Assembly (NCBI RefSeq): GCF_002925845.1
Contig: NZ_PDNI01000005.1
Span: 23,893-87,892, forward strand
Source of the DNA: Roseovarius nitratireducens
GTDB lineage: Bacteria > Pseudomonadota > Alphaproteobacteria > Rhodobacterales > Rhodobacteraceae
Direction: 5' to 3'
Length of the DNA stretch: 64,000 bases
Notes under the pieces: model-generated
Told to the model about the DNA's origin: nothing
Database searches by the model: none
Seen by the model: only the letters and a program-made list of their open reading frames with translations
Program-made: the position numbers and the translations under genes
Shown here: piece after piece, positions 20,144 to 29,077 of the stretch
Position numbering within the stretch: position 1 is the first letter of the stretch
How the letters are laid out: every line of letters begins with the position of its first letter

Positions 20144-20599
20144 TCAGCGCGCCGCCAATTCCGCCAGGAGCACTTTTTCCAGCCTATCGCCGGGATGGTT
20201 GGTCAGGTCCTTGCCGATCTCGGCCACGACGCATTGCGCGACCTCCTTGTGCAGGTGATCGCGCAGGCCGCCGAGCGTTTTCGGCGGGGCTACGAGGATC
20301 AGCCGCTTAAAGGTGCCGCGATGCGCCATCCGGTAGAGGACATCCGCCATGTCCGAGGCGAACCGCGCCTCGTCCAGCTCGTGCCAATCCGCGCCGGATA
20401 GGCCCGAGCGCTGCCCCGGCCCGGGATCGGCCATGCGTCCGGGTCGGTCGCTCTGTTGCTCGCGATTCGGGGGCAGGTCCTGTTCCTCGACGCGGCGGAT
20501 CACGAGATTGGGGGCCTGTGCGTCGGTCACGTTTTCGAGAAACAGCGCCTTTTTCCCGTCTGCCACCAGAACCCAAGTGCCGTGCGAAAGTTCGCTCAT
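20144..20599 (-). CDS. Host_attach family protein
   Basis: Encodes 151 residues of the family annotated as required for attachment to host cells (Host_attach). The N-terminus THGTWVLVADGKKALFLEN-like pattern, the central DLPPNREQQSDRPGRM region and the C-terminal segment RLILVAPPKTLGGLR are typical. Related domains belong to the baeRF/eRF1-like group, so an RNA- or ribosome-linked role is possible; the attachment name comes from one Agrobacterium study and should not be taken literally. The ATG at 20597-20599 follows AAGGAG. Confidence 0.85.
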   Translation of the reverse strand: MSELSHGTWVLVADGKKALFLENVTDAQAPNLVIRRVEEQDLPPNREQQSDRPGRMADPGPGQRSGLSGADWHELDEARFASDMADVLYRMAHRGTFKRLILVAPPKTLGGLRDHLHKEVAQCVVAEIGKDLTNHPGDRLEKVLLAELAAR

Positions 20600-20690
20600 C
20601 TGCGTCGCTCCTTTTTCTGCGTCTTTGCCGTTCGCCAGTATCGCCCGTTCCGGGCACAGGCGGCGTTGATACGGATCAACCGGATGCGAG

Positions 20691-20716
20691 AAACCCCGCA
20701 CCATTGGCGCGGGGTT
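20691..20716 (-). terminator. Terminator downstream of sodB
   Basis: Read on the minus strand, ACCCCGC and GCGGGGT form a seven-pair stem around a nine-base loop, followed by TTTCTC. It lies about 30 bases past the sodB stop and before the Host_attach gene. Confidence 0.7.
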
Positions 20717-20744
20717 CCGTGTCCAGGTGCATGGCCGACCGCAA

Positions 20745-21344
20745 TCACATCCGCGAGGCGACGTTTTCCCAGTTCACCAGGTTGTCGAGGAAGTTCTGGA
20801 GGTAAGCCGGGCGCTTGTTGCGGAAGTCGATGTAGTAGGAATGCTCCCACACATCACAGCCCAGAAGCGCCGTCTGACCGAAGCAGAGCGGGTTCACACC
20901 GTTCTCGGTCTTGGTGACCTTGAGGCTGCCATCAGTATCCTTGACCAGCCAAGCCCAGCCCGAGCCGAATTGACCGGCGCCCGCGGCGGCGAATTGCGAT
21001 TTGAACTCGTCGAGCGAGCCAAAGCTCTCGTTGATCGCCTTTTCCAGCTCGCCGGGCATGCCGGTGCCGCCGGGGGCCATCATCTCCCAGAACTGGTTGT
21101 GGTTCCAGTATTGCGAGGCGTTGTTGAAGATGCCCGATTGCGCCACCGCTTTCGGGTCATAGGTGCCGCGGATGATCTCCTCCACGGATTTGCCTTCCCA
21201 CTCGGTCCCGGCGATCGCCTTGTTGCCGTTATCGACATAGGCCTTGTGGTGGATATCGTGGTGGTATTCGAGCGTTTCGCGGCTCATCCCGTGATCGGCG
21301 AGCGCGTCGTGGGAATAGGGCAGGTCGGGAAGTTCGAAGGCCAT
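20745..21344 (-). CDS. sodB: Superoxide dismutase, Fe/Mn family
   Basis: Encodes 199 residues. It dismutates superoxide in the cytoplasm. The four metal ligands are visible: His in LEYHHDIHHKAYV, His in NNASQYWNHNQFW, Asp and His in DVWEHSYYID. The AAGAGQFGSGWAWLV segment follows the family pattern; residues around the active site suggest an iron-type enzyme but metal choice cannot be settled by reading. The start ATG at 21342-21344 (MAFELPDLPY) is the conserved N-terminus. It sits alone between the soxG end and the Host_attach gene. Confidence 0.96.
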   Translation of the reverse strand: MAFELPDLPYSHDALADHGMSRETLEYHHDIHHKAYVDNGNKAIAGTEWEGKSVEEIIRGTYDPKAVAQSGIFNNASQYWNHNQFWEMMAPGGTGMPGELEKAINESFGSLDEFKSQFAAAGAGQFGSGWAWLVKDTDGSLKVTKTENGVNPLCFGQTALLGCDVWEHSYYIDFRNKRPAYLQNFLDNLVNWENVASRM

Positions 21345-21454
21345 GTGGTCCCCCTGTTCGTTGGCGTTGAAATCCTGTGCCCGATACATGGTGACGGGCG
21401 CGCTAAAAGGTCAACCCCGCGCGCCGGAGTTTTTCCCTCGGGAATGGCGCCCGC

Positions 21455-22024
21455 TCAGCCGTAGACGCCCACCTCGCCACCAGGAAGAGCCGCCGTTTTC
21501 AAGAGGTTGAAAGCATAATCGCCCACCGAGCGGAAGCACACGAGATGGAAGGTGCCGCCCTCGTCCAGCCAGAAGGCGGCCGGCACCTGCGCCATGCGGG
21601 TGCGGCGGAACATGCCGGGGGCAAAGGCGTCAGGCGAGAGATCCACCGGGCAAAGCTTGGCCAGCACCTCGCGCGCGCCCGGCCCCGAAATACGCAAGAA
21701 GGTGCGCGCGTCCGAGACGTTGACGGCTAGGAAATGCTGCCCCTCGAGCGCCGCTTCCAGCGTGGCGATGGTCTCGGCCACCTTGTCATAAGGACACATC
21801 AAGAGCAGTTCGTCCGGCGACATCCACAACGCCGCGGTTCCCTTCCCGCCCAGCGCCGCGCGTTGCCCGGGGACGTCCAGACCCACGGCTTTCTTGACCG
21901 CGGCTTTGACCTCCTTGGAGGTCAGGTCGCCCCGCAGGGTGACCATGCCGGTAGGCCCGGCATCCTCGATGGTGGCGATCCCCTCGAACCGGGCGCCATT
22001 CAGGGCGGTCACGGGCTCAACCAT
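21455..22024 (-). CDS. soxG: Sarcosine oxidase subunit gamma
   Basis: Encodes 189 residues, the smallest folate-side subunit of heterotetrameric sarcosine oxidase, which oxidises sarcosine to glycine with release of a one-carbon unit to tetrahydrofolate. The ATG at 22022-22024 overlaps the soxA stop by eight bases, showing coupling. Conserved family features include the WMSPDELLLMCP and VSDARTFLRISGPGAREVLAK segments, related to the aminomethyltransferase fold. It is the last gene of the soxBDAG operon; no glyA or purU gene follows, unlike in some relatives. Confidence 0.93.
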   Translation of the reverse strand: MVEPVTALNGARFEGIATIEDAGPTGMVTLRGDLTSKEVKAAVKKAVGLDVPGQRAALGGKGTAALWMSPDELLLMCPYDKVAETIATLEAALEGQHFLAVNVSDARTFLRISGPGAREVLAKLCPVDLSPDAFAPGMFRRTRMAQVPAAFWLDEGGTFHLVCFRSVGDYAFNLLKTAALPGGEVGVYG

Positions 22025-25000
22025 TCTGCTTCTCCCCGTCCTTGTCGTAAAACACCTGATCGACGACCTTGGCCTTGATGATGCCGCCGTCGACCTTTGG
22101 GAATTCCAGCACTTCGCCCATGCGGTTCGGCCCGTGCAGGACCAGCCCCATGGCGATGCCACGGCCCAGCGTAGGCGAGTGATAGGTCGAGGTCACGCGC
22201 CCCTGCACGTTGCGCTGCCCGTTGGCGTTGTGGCCATCCGCCGTGGCATAGGCCCCATCAGGCAGAACCGAGCCGTCGAGCGTTTCCAGCCCCACCAGTT
22301 TCCAGCGGTTTGGGTCGGCCATGTGGCTGCGTTCCTGCGCGCGCTTGCCGATATAGTCCTCTTTCTTCTTGGAAATCGCCCAGTCCAGGTTGAGGTCCTG
22401 CGGGATGACCGTGCCATCCGTCTCGTCCCCGATCATGATAAAGCCCTTCTCGGCGCGCATGACGTGCATCGCCTCGGTGCCGTAGGGCATGACGCCATAC
22501 TCGGCCCCCGCCTCCATCAGCGCATCCCACAGCGCGCGGCCATGGCTGGCTGGCACCGAAAGCTCGAAGCTCAACTCGCCAGCGAAGGAGATGCGGAACA
22601 CGCGCGCGGGGATGCCCGCGACGGTGATCTCGGTCCAGCCCATGAAGGTGAGCGCGTCGGCGCTGATGTCATCATCGGTGAGCTTCTCGATCACCTTGCG
22701 CGAGTTGGGGCCGGCGACGCCGACCTGCGCGTATTGCTCGGTGACATTGGCGGTGTAGACCTTCCAGTCCCACCACTCGGTCTGGAGCCATTCCTCCATG
22801 TGACCATGGATCGATTCCGCCCCGCCGGTGGTGGTGTGGCAAAGGAAGGTCTGCTCGTCGAGCCGCGCCACCACGCCGTCATCCATCAGGAAACCGTTCT
22901 CGTTACACATCAGGCCGTAGCGGCAGCGACCCGGCTTCAGCGTGGACATCATGTTGGTATAGAGCATGTCCATGAAGCGGCCCGCATCCGCGCCCTTGAC
23001 GATGATCTTGCCCAGCGTCGAGGCATCGAGCAACCCGAGGCTGTCGCGGGTCTGGGCAATCTCGCGGTTCACAGCCTCGTGGCGCCCCTCTTCGCCCTTG
23101 GGGAAGCAATAGGGGCGACGCCATTGGCCGACCGGCTCGAAATCCGCGCCGTTGGTTTCGTGCCAGCCCTGCATCGGTGTCTTGCGGATGGGCTGGAAAT
23201 TGGCCTTGGTCGCCTCGCCCGCGATCGAAGACAGCGAAATCGGCGTGTAGGGCGGGCGGAACGTGGTGGTGCCCGTCTGTGGGATCGGCTGGCCCAGCGT
23301 GTCCGAGAGAATCGCCAGACCGTTGATATTGCTCAGCTTGCCTTGGTCTGTGGCCATGCCCAGGGTGGTGTAGCGCTTGGCGTGCTCGACGCTCTCATAG
23401 CCCTCGCGGGCGGCGAGCTGCACGTCCGACACCTTCACGTCGTTCTGATAATCGAGCCACGCCTTCATCCGCAGCTTGTAGCCCGCGCCCTGCGGCATGA
23501 GCCAGACGGGCTGCATCGGCGCTTCCGGCGACGCGCTGCCCTGGGGCGCCTTGCCCTTGGGCTTGGCCCCCGTGGCCTTGGCCGCGGCCTGTCCCGCGGC
23601 GTGGGCGTCGGCCACGACGCTGGCCAGATCGCCCGCACCGTTTGCGGACCCGGCGGGGATAACGAAGCCCTCTCCGCGCGCGCCGCGCGGCGGGTTCTCG
23701 GGATCGGGGCGGAAATGGGCCTGTGCGTCGTCCCAGACGAGCTTGCCCCCGCAATGCGACCACAGGTGCACCACCGGCGACCAGCCGCCCGACATGGCGA
23801 CAACATCACAGGCGATTTCCTCCAGCGCCGCGCCCTCGCCCGCCTGCGCGCAGATCGCGACGCCGGTGACGTGCTTGCCGCCCTTGACCTTTGCGATGCC
23901 CTTTCCGTTCTCGATGCGAATGCCCAACGCGCGCGCCTCCTCGGCCAGCGCGCCGCCGCCCTGTTGGCGCGCGTCGAGGATCGCGGGAATCTCGAGACCC
24001 AGCTTCTTGAGCGTGATAGCCGTGCGGTAGGCGTCGTCATTGTTGGTCACGACCACGGTGCGGTCGCCGATGGAAACGCCGTAATCCACCGCGTAATCGC
24101 GCACCGCCGAGGCGAGCATGACGCCGGGAATGTCGTTGCCCGCGAAGCTCAGCGGGCGCTCGATGGCCCCCGTCGCGGTGACAATCTGGCCTGCACGGAT
24201 GCGCCACAGCCGGTGGCGAGGGGCATCGCTGCCCGGCGCGTGATCGCTCACCCGCTCGTAGCCAAGCGCATAGCCGTGGTCGTAGACACCCGCACCCATG
24301 CACCGGGTGCGCAGGGTGACGTTGGGCATGTCTTGCAGTTTTGCAATCGTGGCGTCGATCCACGCCTCGACGGGCTGGCCGTCCACCTCGCCGCCATCGA
24401 CGGGCGCGCGCCCGCCCCAATGGGCGGTCTGCTCGATCAGCATGACCTTCGCGCCCGCCTCTGCCGCGGCAAGCGCAGATTGCAACCCGGCCACACCGCC
24501 GCCAACCACGAGCACATCGCAGAAATAGTAGAAATGCTCGTAACGGTCGGGATCGCCGGGGTTCGGTGCCTTACCGAGCCCCGCCGACTGGCGGATGAAG
24601 GGCTCGTAGACATGCTTCCAGAACGGGCGCGGGTGGATGAACATTTTGTAGTAGAAACCCGCGGGCAGGAAGCGTGCAAAGTGGGTGTTGACCGCACCGA
24701 TATCGGTCTCGAGGCTGGGCCAGTGGTTCTGGCTGACAGCCACAAGCCCGTCGAAAAGCTCGGTCGTGGTGGCGCGCTGGTTGGGTTCGAACCGCGTGCC
24801 TTCGCCCAAACCCACGAGCGCGTTGGGCTCTTCCGCCCCGCTCGCCACAACACCGCGCGGGCGGTGATACTTGAACGAGCGGCCCATCAGCATCTGGCCG
24901 TTGGCCAGCAGCGCCGAGGCGAGCGTGTCGCCCGGATGGCCCTGCATCCGCTTGCCGTTGAAGGTGAATTCCTGCGCGCGACCGCGATCGAGACGGCGGC

Positions 25001-25025
25001 CGCCGGTGGCCAGACGTGTGCTCAT
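22017..25025 (-). CDS. soxA: Sarcosine oxidase subunit alpha
   Basis: Encodes 1002 residues, the normal length. The N-terminal part has the GHPGDTLASALLANG ferredoxin-like segment and FKYHRPRG, the middle a dinucleotide-binding motif VVGGGVAGLQSALAAAEAG near residue 172, and the C-terminal 400 residues an aminomethyltransferase (GcvT-like) domain that binds tetrahydrofolate. The ATG at 25023-25025 (MSTRLATGGRRLDRG) is the family start; the frame is open further upstream without similarity. It lies about 60 bases after soxD and overlaps soxG. Contains a Lys/Pro/Ala-rich insert near residues 480-510. Confidence 0.96.
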   Translation of the reverse strand: MSTRLATGGRRLDRGRAQEFTFNGKRMQGHPGDTLASALLANGQMLMGRSFKYHRPRGVVASGAEEPNALVGLGEGTRFEPNQRATTTELFDGLVAVSQNHWPSLETDIGAVNTHFARFLPAGFYYKMFIHPRPFWKHVYEPFIRQSAGLGKAPNPGDPDRYEHFYYFCDVLVVGGGVAGLQSALAAAEAGAKVMLIEQTAHWGGRAPVDGGEVDGQPVEAWIDATIAKLQDMPNVTLRTRCMGAGVYDHGYALGYERVSDHAPGSDAPRHRLWRIRAGQIVTATGAIERPLSFAGNDIPGVMLASAVRDYAVDYGVSIGDRTVVVTNNDDAYRTAITLKKLGLEIPAILDARQQGGGALAEEARALGIRIENGKGIAKVKGGKHVTGVAICAQAGEGAALEEIACDVVAMSGGWSPVVHLWSHCGGKLVWDDAQAHFRPDPENPPRGARGEGFVIPAGSANGAGDLASVVADAHAAGQAAAKATGAKPKGKAPQGSASPEAPMQPVWLMPQGAGYKLRMKAWLDYQNDVKVSDVQLAAREGYESVEHAKRYTTLGMATDQGKLSNINGLAILSDTLGQPIPQTGTTTFRPPYTPISLSSIAGEATKANFQPIRKTPMQGWHETNGADFEPVGQWRRPYCFPKGEEGRHEAVNREIAQTRDSLGLLDASTLGKIIVKGADAGRFMDMLYTNMMSTLKPGRCRYGLMCNENGFLMDDGVVARLDEQTFLCHTTTGGAESIHGHMEEWLQTEWWDWKVYTANVTEQYAQVGVAGPNSRKVIEKLTDDDISADALTFMGWTEITVAGIPARVFRISFAGELSFELSVPASHGRALWDALMEAGAEYGVMPYGTEAMHVMRAEKGFIMIGDETDGTVIPQDLNLDWAISKKKEDYIGKRAQERSHMADPNRWKLVGLETLDGSVLPDGAYATADGHNANGQRNVQGRVTSTYHSPTLGRGIAMGLVLHGPNRMGEVLEFPKVDGGIIKAKVVDQVFYDKDGEKQNG

Positions 25026-25086
25026 GTGCCAGACCTCTTGCCCGTTGCGGGCGTGATGAGTTGGGTATTTTTGCCAAGAAGAAGAG

Positions 25087-25416
25087 TCATGCGAACTCCC
25101 TCCATCTCCAGCCGGGGCGCTTGGCGGTGATCGCATCGCGGATGTCCTGCGGCGGCTCCAGCGTCTGAGCTGGATAGCTGCCGTAGACCTCCAGCGTCAT
25201 GGTATCGCGCGCCGCGTGAAACCACTTGCCGCAGCCGTTATTGTGCCGCCAGCGCTCGAAATGCACACCCTTGGGGTTCTCCTTGGCAAAGAGATAGGTG
25301 TGAAAGTCATCGTCCGAGGAACCGGGGCCGAAGCGCTTTAGATGCGCCTCGCCGCCCTGGTGAAACTCGGTCTCCTCGGCGGTGACGCCGCAGCAGGGGC
25401 AGGTGAGGATCAGCAT
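25087..25416 (-). CDS. soxD: Sarcosine oxidase subunit delta
   Basis: Encodes 109 residues. The N-terminal LTCPCCG motif, together with a later His and Cys, forms the structural zinc site of SoxD. The NNGCGKWFHAARDTMT segment is the family hallmark. The ATG at 25414-25416 is preceded by AAGGAGG. It lies 13 bases after the soxB stop and is co-transcribed with it. Confidence 0.96.
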   Translation of the reverse strand: MLILTCPCCGVTAEETEFHQGGEAHLKRFGPGSSDDDFHTYLFAKENPKGVHFERWRHNNGCGKWFHAARDTMTLEVYGSYPAQTLEPPQDIRDAITAKRPGWRWREFA

Positions 25417-25429
25417 TTTCCATCCCTCC

Positions 25430-26674
25430 TTAGTGGGCGACGCCGGCGGCGACGGATTCATCGATGAACCGGCCCTGGTAGAACCGGTCGAGGCCGAACT
25501 CGTCGCAGAGCGGCGAGTGCCCCTTGGCCATCAATTCGGCAAAGCCCCAGCCGGAGCCCGGGATTGCCTTGAACCCGCCGGTGCCCCAGCCCGCGTTGAT
25601 GAAGATACCCTCGACGGGCGTTTTTGACAGGATGGGCGAGCGGTCGCCGGTGACGTCCACGATGCCGCCCCACTGGCGTAGCATCTTGAGCCGGGCGACC
25701 ATCGGGAAGGTCTCGACCAGCGCGCGCACGGTTTCCTCGATATGGTGGAACGAGCCGCGCTGCGTGTAGTTGTTGTAGCCGTCGGTGCCACCGCCGATCA
25801 CCATCTCGCCCTTGTCCGACTGGCTCATGTAGCCGTGCACGGTGTTGGCCATGACGATACAATCCATGCAGGGCTTGATCGGTTCGGAAACGAGCGCCTG
25901 AAGCGCCACGCTCTCGATCGGCAGGCGGAAGCCCGCCATGTCGGCGAGGTGGCCCGAGTGACCGGCCACCACGATGCCCAGCTTGTCGCAGTCGATATCG
26001 CCGCGATTTGTGGTCACACCGGTGACCTTGTCGCCGTCGCGGCGGATGCCGGTCACCTCGCATTTCTGAATGATGTCCATGCCCATCGCCGAGCACGCCC
26101 GCGCATAGCCCCAGGCCACGGCATCGTGACGTGCGGTGCCCGCCCGCGCCTGCCACAGCCCGCCCAGGACCGGGTAGCGCGGCCCGTCGAGGTTGATGAT
26201 CGGCACGATCTCCTTGACGCGCTGCGGGGTGATGAACTCGGTCGTCACGCCCTGCAACGCGTTGGCCTGCGCCGTGCGCTTGTAGCCGCGCACCTCGTGC
26301 TCGGTCTGCGCCAGCATGATGACGCCGCGGGGCGAATACATGATGTTGTAGTTGATATCCTGGCTCAGCGTCTCGTAGAGCGAGCGCGATTTCTCGTAAA
26401 TCGCCGCCGACGGGTCCTGGAGATAGTTGGAGCGAATGATGGTGGTGTTGCGGCCCGTGTTGCCGCCGCCCAGCCAGCCCTTTTCCAGCACCGCCACGTT
26501 GGTGATGCCGAAGTTCTTGCCGAGGTAATAGGCGGTTGCAAGGCCATGCCCGCCCGCGCCGATTATGATGACGTCATAGCGCTTCTTTGGCTCGGGCGAG
26601 GCCCAGGCGCGTTCCCACCCCATGTGGTCGCGCAGGGCCTCTCGGGCGACGGCAAAGACGGAATAGCGTTTCAT
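25430..26674 (-). CDS. soxB: Sarcosine oxidase subunit beta
   Basis: Encodes 414 residues, the catalytic flavoprotein subunit that oxidises sarcosine. The FAD-binding motif IIIGAGGHGLATAYYLG is at residues 35-51. The ARHDAVAWGYA segment near residue 180 contains the His that in characterised enzymes carries covalent FMN. The C-terminal GWGTGGFKAIPGSG segment is also conserved. It is the first gene of the operon soxB-soxD-soxA-soxG on the minus strand and is divergent from ccmI over about 210 bases, which should hold both promoters. Confidence 0.96.
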   Translation of the reverse strand: MKRYSVFAVAREALRDHMGWERAWASPEPKKRYDVIIIGAGGHGLATAYYLGKNFGITNVAVLEKGWLGGGNTGRNTTIIRSNYLQDPSAAIYEKSRSLYETLSQDINYNIMYSPRGVIMLAQTEHEVRGYKRTAQANALQGVTTEFITPQRVKEIVPIINLDGPRYPVLGGLWQARAGTARHDAVAWGYARACSAMGMDIIQKCEVTGIRRDGDKVTGVTTNRGDIDCDKLGIVVAGHSGHLADMAGFRLPIESVALQALVSEPIKPCMDCIVMANTVHGYMSQSDKGEMVIGGGTDGYNNYTQRGSFHHIEETVRALVETFPMVARLKMLRQWGGIVDVTGDRSPILSKTPVEGIFINAGWGTGGFKAIPGSGWGFAELMAKGHSPLCDEFGLDRFYQGRFIDESVAAGVAH

Positions 26675-26886
26675 GCGCGGGGTGTCCTTTCCGGGGATTC
26701 GCGGGCCGGTAACGATGCGAAGGTAATGCGACGGGCGCGCGGGCGAAAGGTGACCGAGGGCGGCGCTTCGCCCGCAAATTGCGACATTGCGACATCGCAG
26801 CGCGGGGCTTGGGCCCGGATACGCGGCTTTGCCCCTTTTTTCCGCGCGCGCTGCGCTTTAGATGGGGGTGAGAGAGGATGACGATC

Positions 26887-28119
26887 ATGAGCTTCTGGAT
26901 CATCGCGGCGGCGCTCGCTATCGGCACCGGGCTGCTTCTGGCGCTGACAGCGCTGGGCGGGCGTGCGGGGGCCGAGCCGCCCGTTTCCTACGATCTGCGC
27001 GTCTATCGCGACCAGCTGCGCGAGATCGAGCGCGACGCAGGCCGTGGCGTGATTGCCGACGGAGAGGCCGAGCGGCTGCGCGCCGAGGTCTCGCGCCGCA
27101 TCCTTGCCGCCGATGCGCAGCTGCGCGCGGGCGGGGCGACCGCCGGTCAGCCGCGCATCGCCGGACGAGCCGGGGCGCTCGTGGCGATGGTGCTGGTCGC
27201 TTGCGGCGGGCTGGCGCTCTATGCCGCGCTTGGCGCGCCAGGCTACGGCGACATGCCGCTTGCCGCACGGATCGCCGCCTCCGAAGAGGCGCGCGCCGAG
27301 CGGCTCAGACAAGAGGCTGCCGAGGCCCGCTTCGGCCCTGGAGAGATAGCCCCGCCGGAAGGAACGAGCCAAGAGCATCTCGAACTGGTGGAGCAGTTGC
27401 GCAAGGTGGTGGCGGCTCGGCCCGAGGATCAGCAGGGGCTGCGGTTCCTGGTGCGCAGCGAGGCCGCACTGGGGCGCATCGTGGCGGCGCGCAAGGCGCA
27501 GGAGAAGCTCGTCGCGCTACGCGGCGACGCCGCGAGCGCCACCGATCACGCAACGTTGGCCGAATTGATGATCGAAGCGGCGGGAGGTTATGTCTCGACC
27601 GACGCGGCGGGGGTGCTGCGCGCCGCGCTCGAGCGCGATCCGCGCGCGCCCACCGTGCGGTTCTATCTGGGCGTCTGGCATTTGCAGCTCGGTCGACCCG
27701 ACCTCGCATTCCCCGTCTGGCGCGACCTGCTGGAGGACAGCACCCCTGACGCGCCTTGGGTGCCCGCGATCCGCGCCGAGATCGGCGAAATCGCACAGCG
27801 CGCGGGCGTGCGCTATACCCCGCCCGAAGAATCCGAAGGGCGCGGGCCGTCTGCCGCCGACATGGAGGCCGCCGGCGACATGGACCCCGAGGCGCGCGCC
27901 GCTATGATCCGCGGCATGGTTTCACGGCTGTCCGAGCGGCTCGCAACCGAAGGTGGCCCACCCGAGGACTGGGCACGGCTCATCAACGCCTATGGCGTGA
28001 TGGGCGAAACGGCGCAAGCCCGGCGCATCTGGACCGAGGCGCGCGAGACCTTTGGCGGCGATGCCCGCGCGCTCGGCATTCTGCGCACGGCGGCAGAGGC
28101 CGCAGGCGTGACCGAATGA
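26887..28119 (+). CDS. ccmI: c-type cytochrome biogenesis protein CcmI
   Basis: Encodes 410 residues. Two membrane spans (about 2-22 and 95-115) frame a cytoplasmic loop with the YRDQLREIERD segment, and a periplasmic TPR-rich C-terminal domain follows. CcmI brings apocytochrome c to the haem ligation complex in the cytoplasmic membrane. The start at 26887 (MSFWII) has GAGAGG upstream at nine bases; the ATG at 26878 is also possible but sits directly against that site. The stop overlaps the ruvX start (ATGA). Other ccm genes are not in the window. Confidence 0.9.
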   Translation: MSFWIIAAALAIGTGLLLALTALGGRAGAEPPVSYDLRVYRDQLREIERDAGRGVIADGEAERLRAEVSRRILAADAQLRAGGATAGQPRIAGRAGALVAMVLVACGGLALYAALGAPGYGDMPLAARIAASEEARAERLRQEAAEARFGPGEIAPPEGTSQEHLELVEQLRKVVAARPEDQQGLRFLVRSEAALGRIVAARKAQEKLVALRGDAASATDHATLAELMIEAAGGYVSTDAAGVLRAALERDPRAPTVRFYLGVWHLQLGRPDLAFPVWRDLLEDSTPDAPWVPAIRAEIGEIAQRAGVRYTPPEESEGRGPSAADMEAAGDMDPEARAAMIRGMVSRLSERLATEGGPPEDWARLINAYGVMGETAQARRIWTEARETFGGDARALGILRTAAEAAGVTE

Positions 28120-28601
28120 TCTGCGAGGACATCGCCGACTTCGCCGTCGCGCTCGCGCCCGAACGCGGGGTGATGGGGCTCGATCTTGGCACCAAGACCA
28201 TCGGCGTGGCCCTCTCCGACCGGCTCTTGTCGAGCGCGAGCGCAGTCGAGACCGTCAAGCGGCGCAAGTTCACCGTTGATGCGGCGCGTCTGCTGGAGAT
28301 CGCGGCGGCGCGCGAGGCGGGCGGCGTCCTGCTGGGCCTGCCGCGCAATATGGACGGCTCGGAGGGCCCGCGTGCCCAATCCACCCGCGCCTTCGCTCGC
28401 AATCTCTCACAGCTCACCGATCTGCCCATCGGATTCTGGGACGAGCGCCTGTCGACCGTAGCCGCTGAACGCGCGCTCCTGGAGGCGGATACGACACGCA
28501 AACGTCGCGCAGAGGTCATCGATTCGGTCGCCGCCGCCTATATCCTGCAAGGGGCGCTGGACCGTATGCGCCATATGAGGACCGAGCAGCATGGTGGATG
28601 A
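28116..28601 (+). CDS. ruvX: Putative Holliday junction resolvase RuvX (YqgF)
   Basis: Encodes 161 residues with an RNase H-like fold. The motif GLDLGTKTIGVALSD carries the first catalytic Asp, LLGLPRNMDGSEGPRA is the central family motif, and FWDERLST and the terminal AEVIDSVAA segment carry the remaining acidic residues. YqgF proteins have been assigned roles in Holliday junction cleavage and in 16S rRNA 5'-end processing. It overlaps ccmI at the start and DUF1289 at the end, so all three are coupled. Confidence 0.94.
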   Translation: MICEDIADFAVALAPERGVMGLDLGTKTIGVALSDRLLSSASAVETVKRRKFTVDAARLLEIAAAREAGGVLLGLPRNMDGSEGPRAQSTRAFARNLSQLTDLPIGFWDERLSTVAAERALLEADTTRKRRAEVIDSVAAAYILQGALDRMRHMRTEQHGG

Positions 28602-28827
28602 TGTCTGGAACCGCGACGAGGTAGAGAGCCCCTGCGTGCGCGTCTGCGTCGTCCACCCGGAGGCGCGCATCTGCACCGGCTGCCTGCGCTCCATCGACGA
28701 GATCACCCGTTGGTCAAAGATGAGCGCGGATGAACGCCGCGCCATCATGGCCACCCTGCCCGACCGCGCCGACCTCCTGAAGAAACGCCGCGGCGGTCGC
28801 GCCGCGCGCATGGCGCGAGGCGGATGA
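28591..28827 (+). CDS. DUF1289 family protein
   Basis: Encodes 78 residues. The four-cysteine pattern SPCVRVC ... CTGCLRS and the IDEITRW motif define DUF1289, a small presumed Fe-S or zinc protein of unknown function. It overlaps ruvX by 11 bases and is the last core gene before the tRNA fragment. The C-terminus is rich in Lys/Arg. Confidence 0.92.
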   Translation: MVDDVWNRDEVESPCVRVCVVHPEARICTGCLRSIDEITRWSKMSADERRAIMATLPDRADLLKKRRGGRAARMARGG

Positions 28828-28845
28828 TGGCGTCCAGCTGTCGGC

Positions 28846-28895
28846 TGGCGATCCCGCGAGGACTCGAACCCCGAACCTGCTGATTAGAAGTCAGC
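28846..28895 (-). tRNA. 3' half of tRNA-Arg(UCU), displaced attachment-site copy
   Basis: On the minus strand the segment contains a 5-bp anticodon stem GCTGA/TCAGC closing the loop CTTCTAA (anticodon TCT), a T arm with TTCGAGT loop, the acceptor 3' strand CGGGATC, a G discriminator and encoded CCA. The D arm and the 5' acceptor strand are missing: sequence upstream of the anticodon arm (28896 onward) does not pair or resemble a tRNA. This is the expected left remnant when an element integrates into a tRNA gene, the intact tRNA being rebuilt at the other end. It is not a functional tRNA. Confidence 0.85.
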
Positions 28896-29077
28896 TGCAA
28901 TATCATTCTGTACGCGTTGATTTAGTGACAAACTGCAAATTAGTAACCTATAAACCATTGATTTACCTTCTGTCGAACTGCATGTAAACTGACACCAGAC
29001 GACATGCTGCGCCATTTGATACGGTTTCGGTCAATGACAAATCCGGTGACAAATCGCAGCACAAGTATCAAGGGAAT

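Noticed and set aside
21894-25130. 1078-residue plus-strand frame opposite soxA
   Set aside because: Antisense shadow with long His/Arg/Gly-rich text; soxA is unambiguous and the opposite frame has no domain or ribosome site.
25746-25770. GGAAC-N16-AGTT inside soxB, resembling an EcfG promoter
   Set aside because: It lies within a coding region, on the opposite strand, with a mismatch in the -10, and no gene starts after it.
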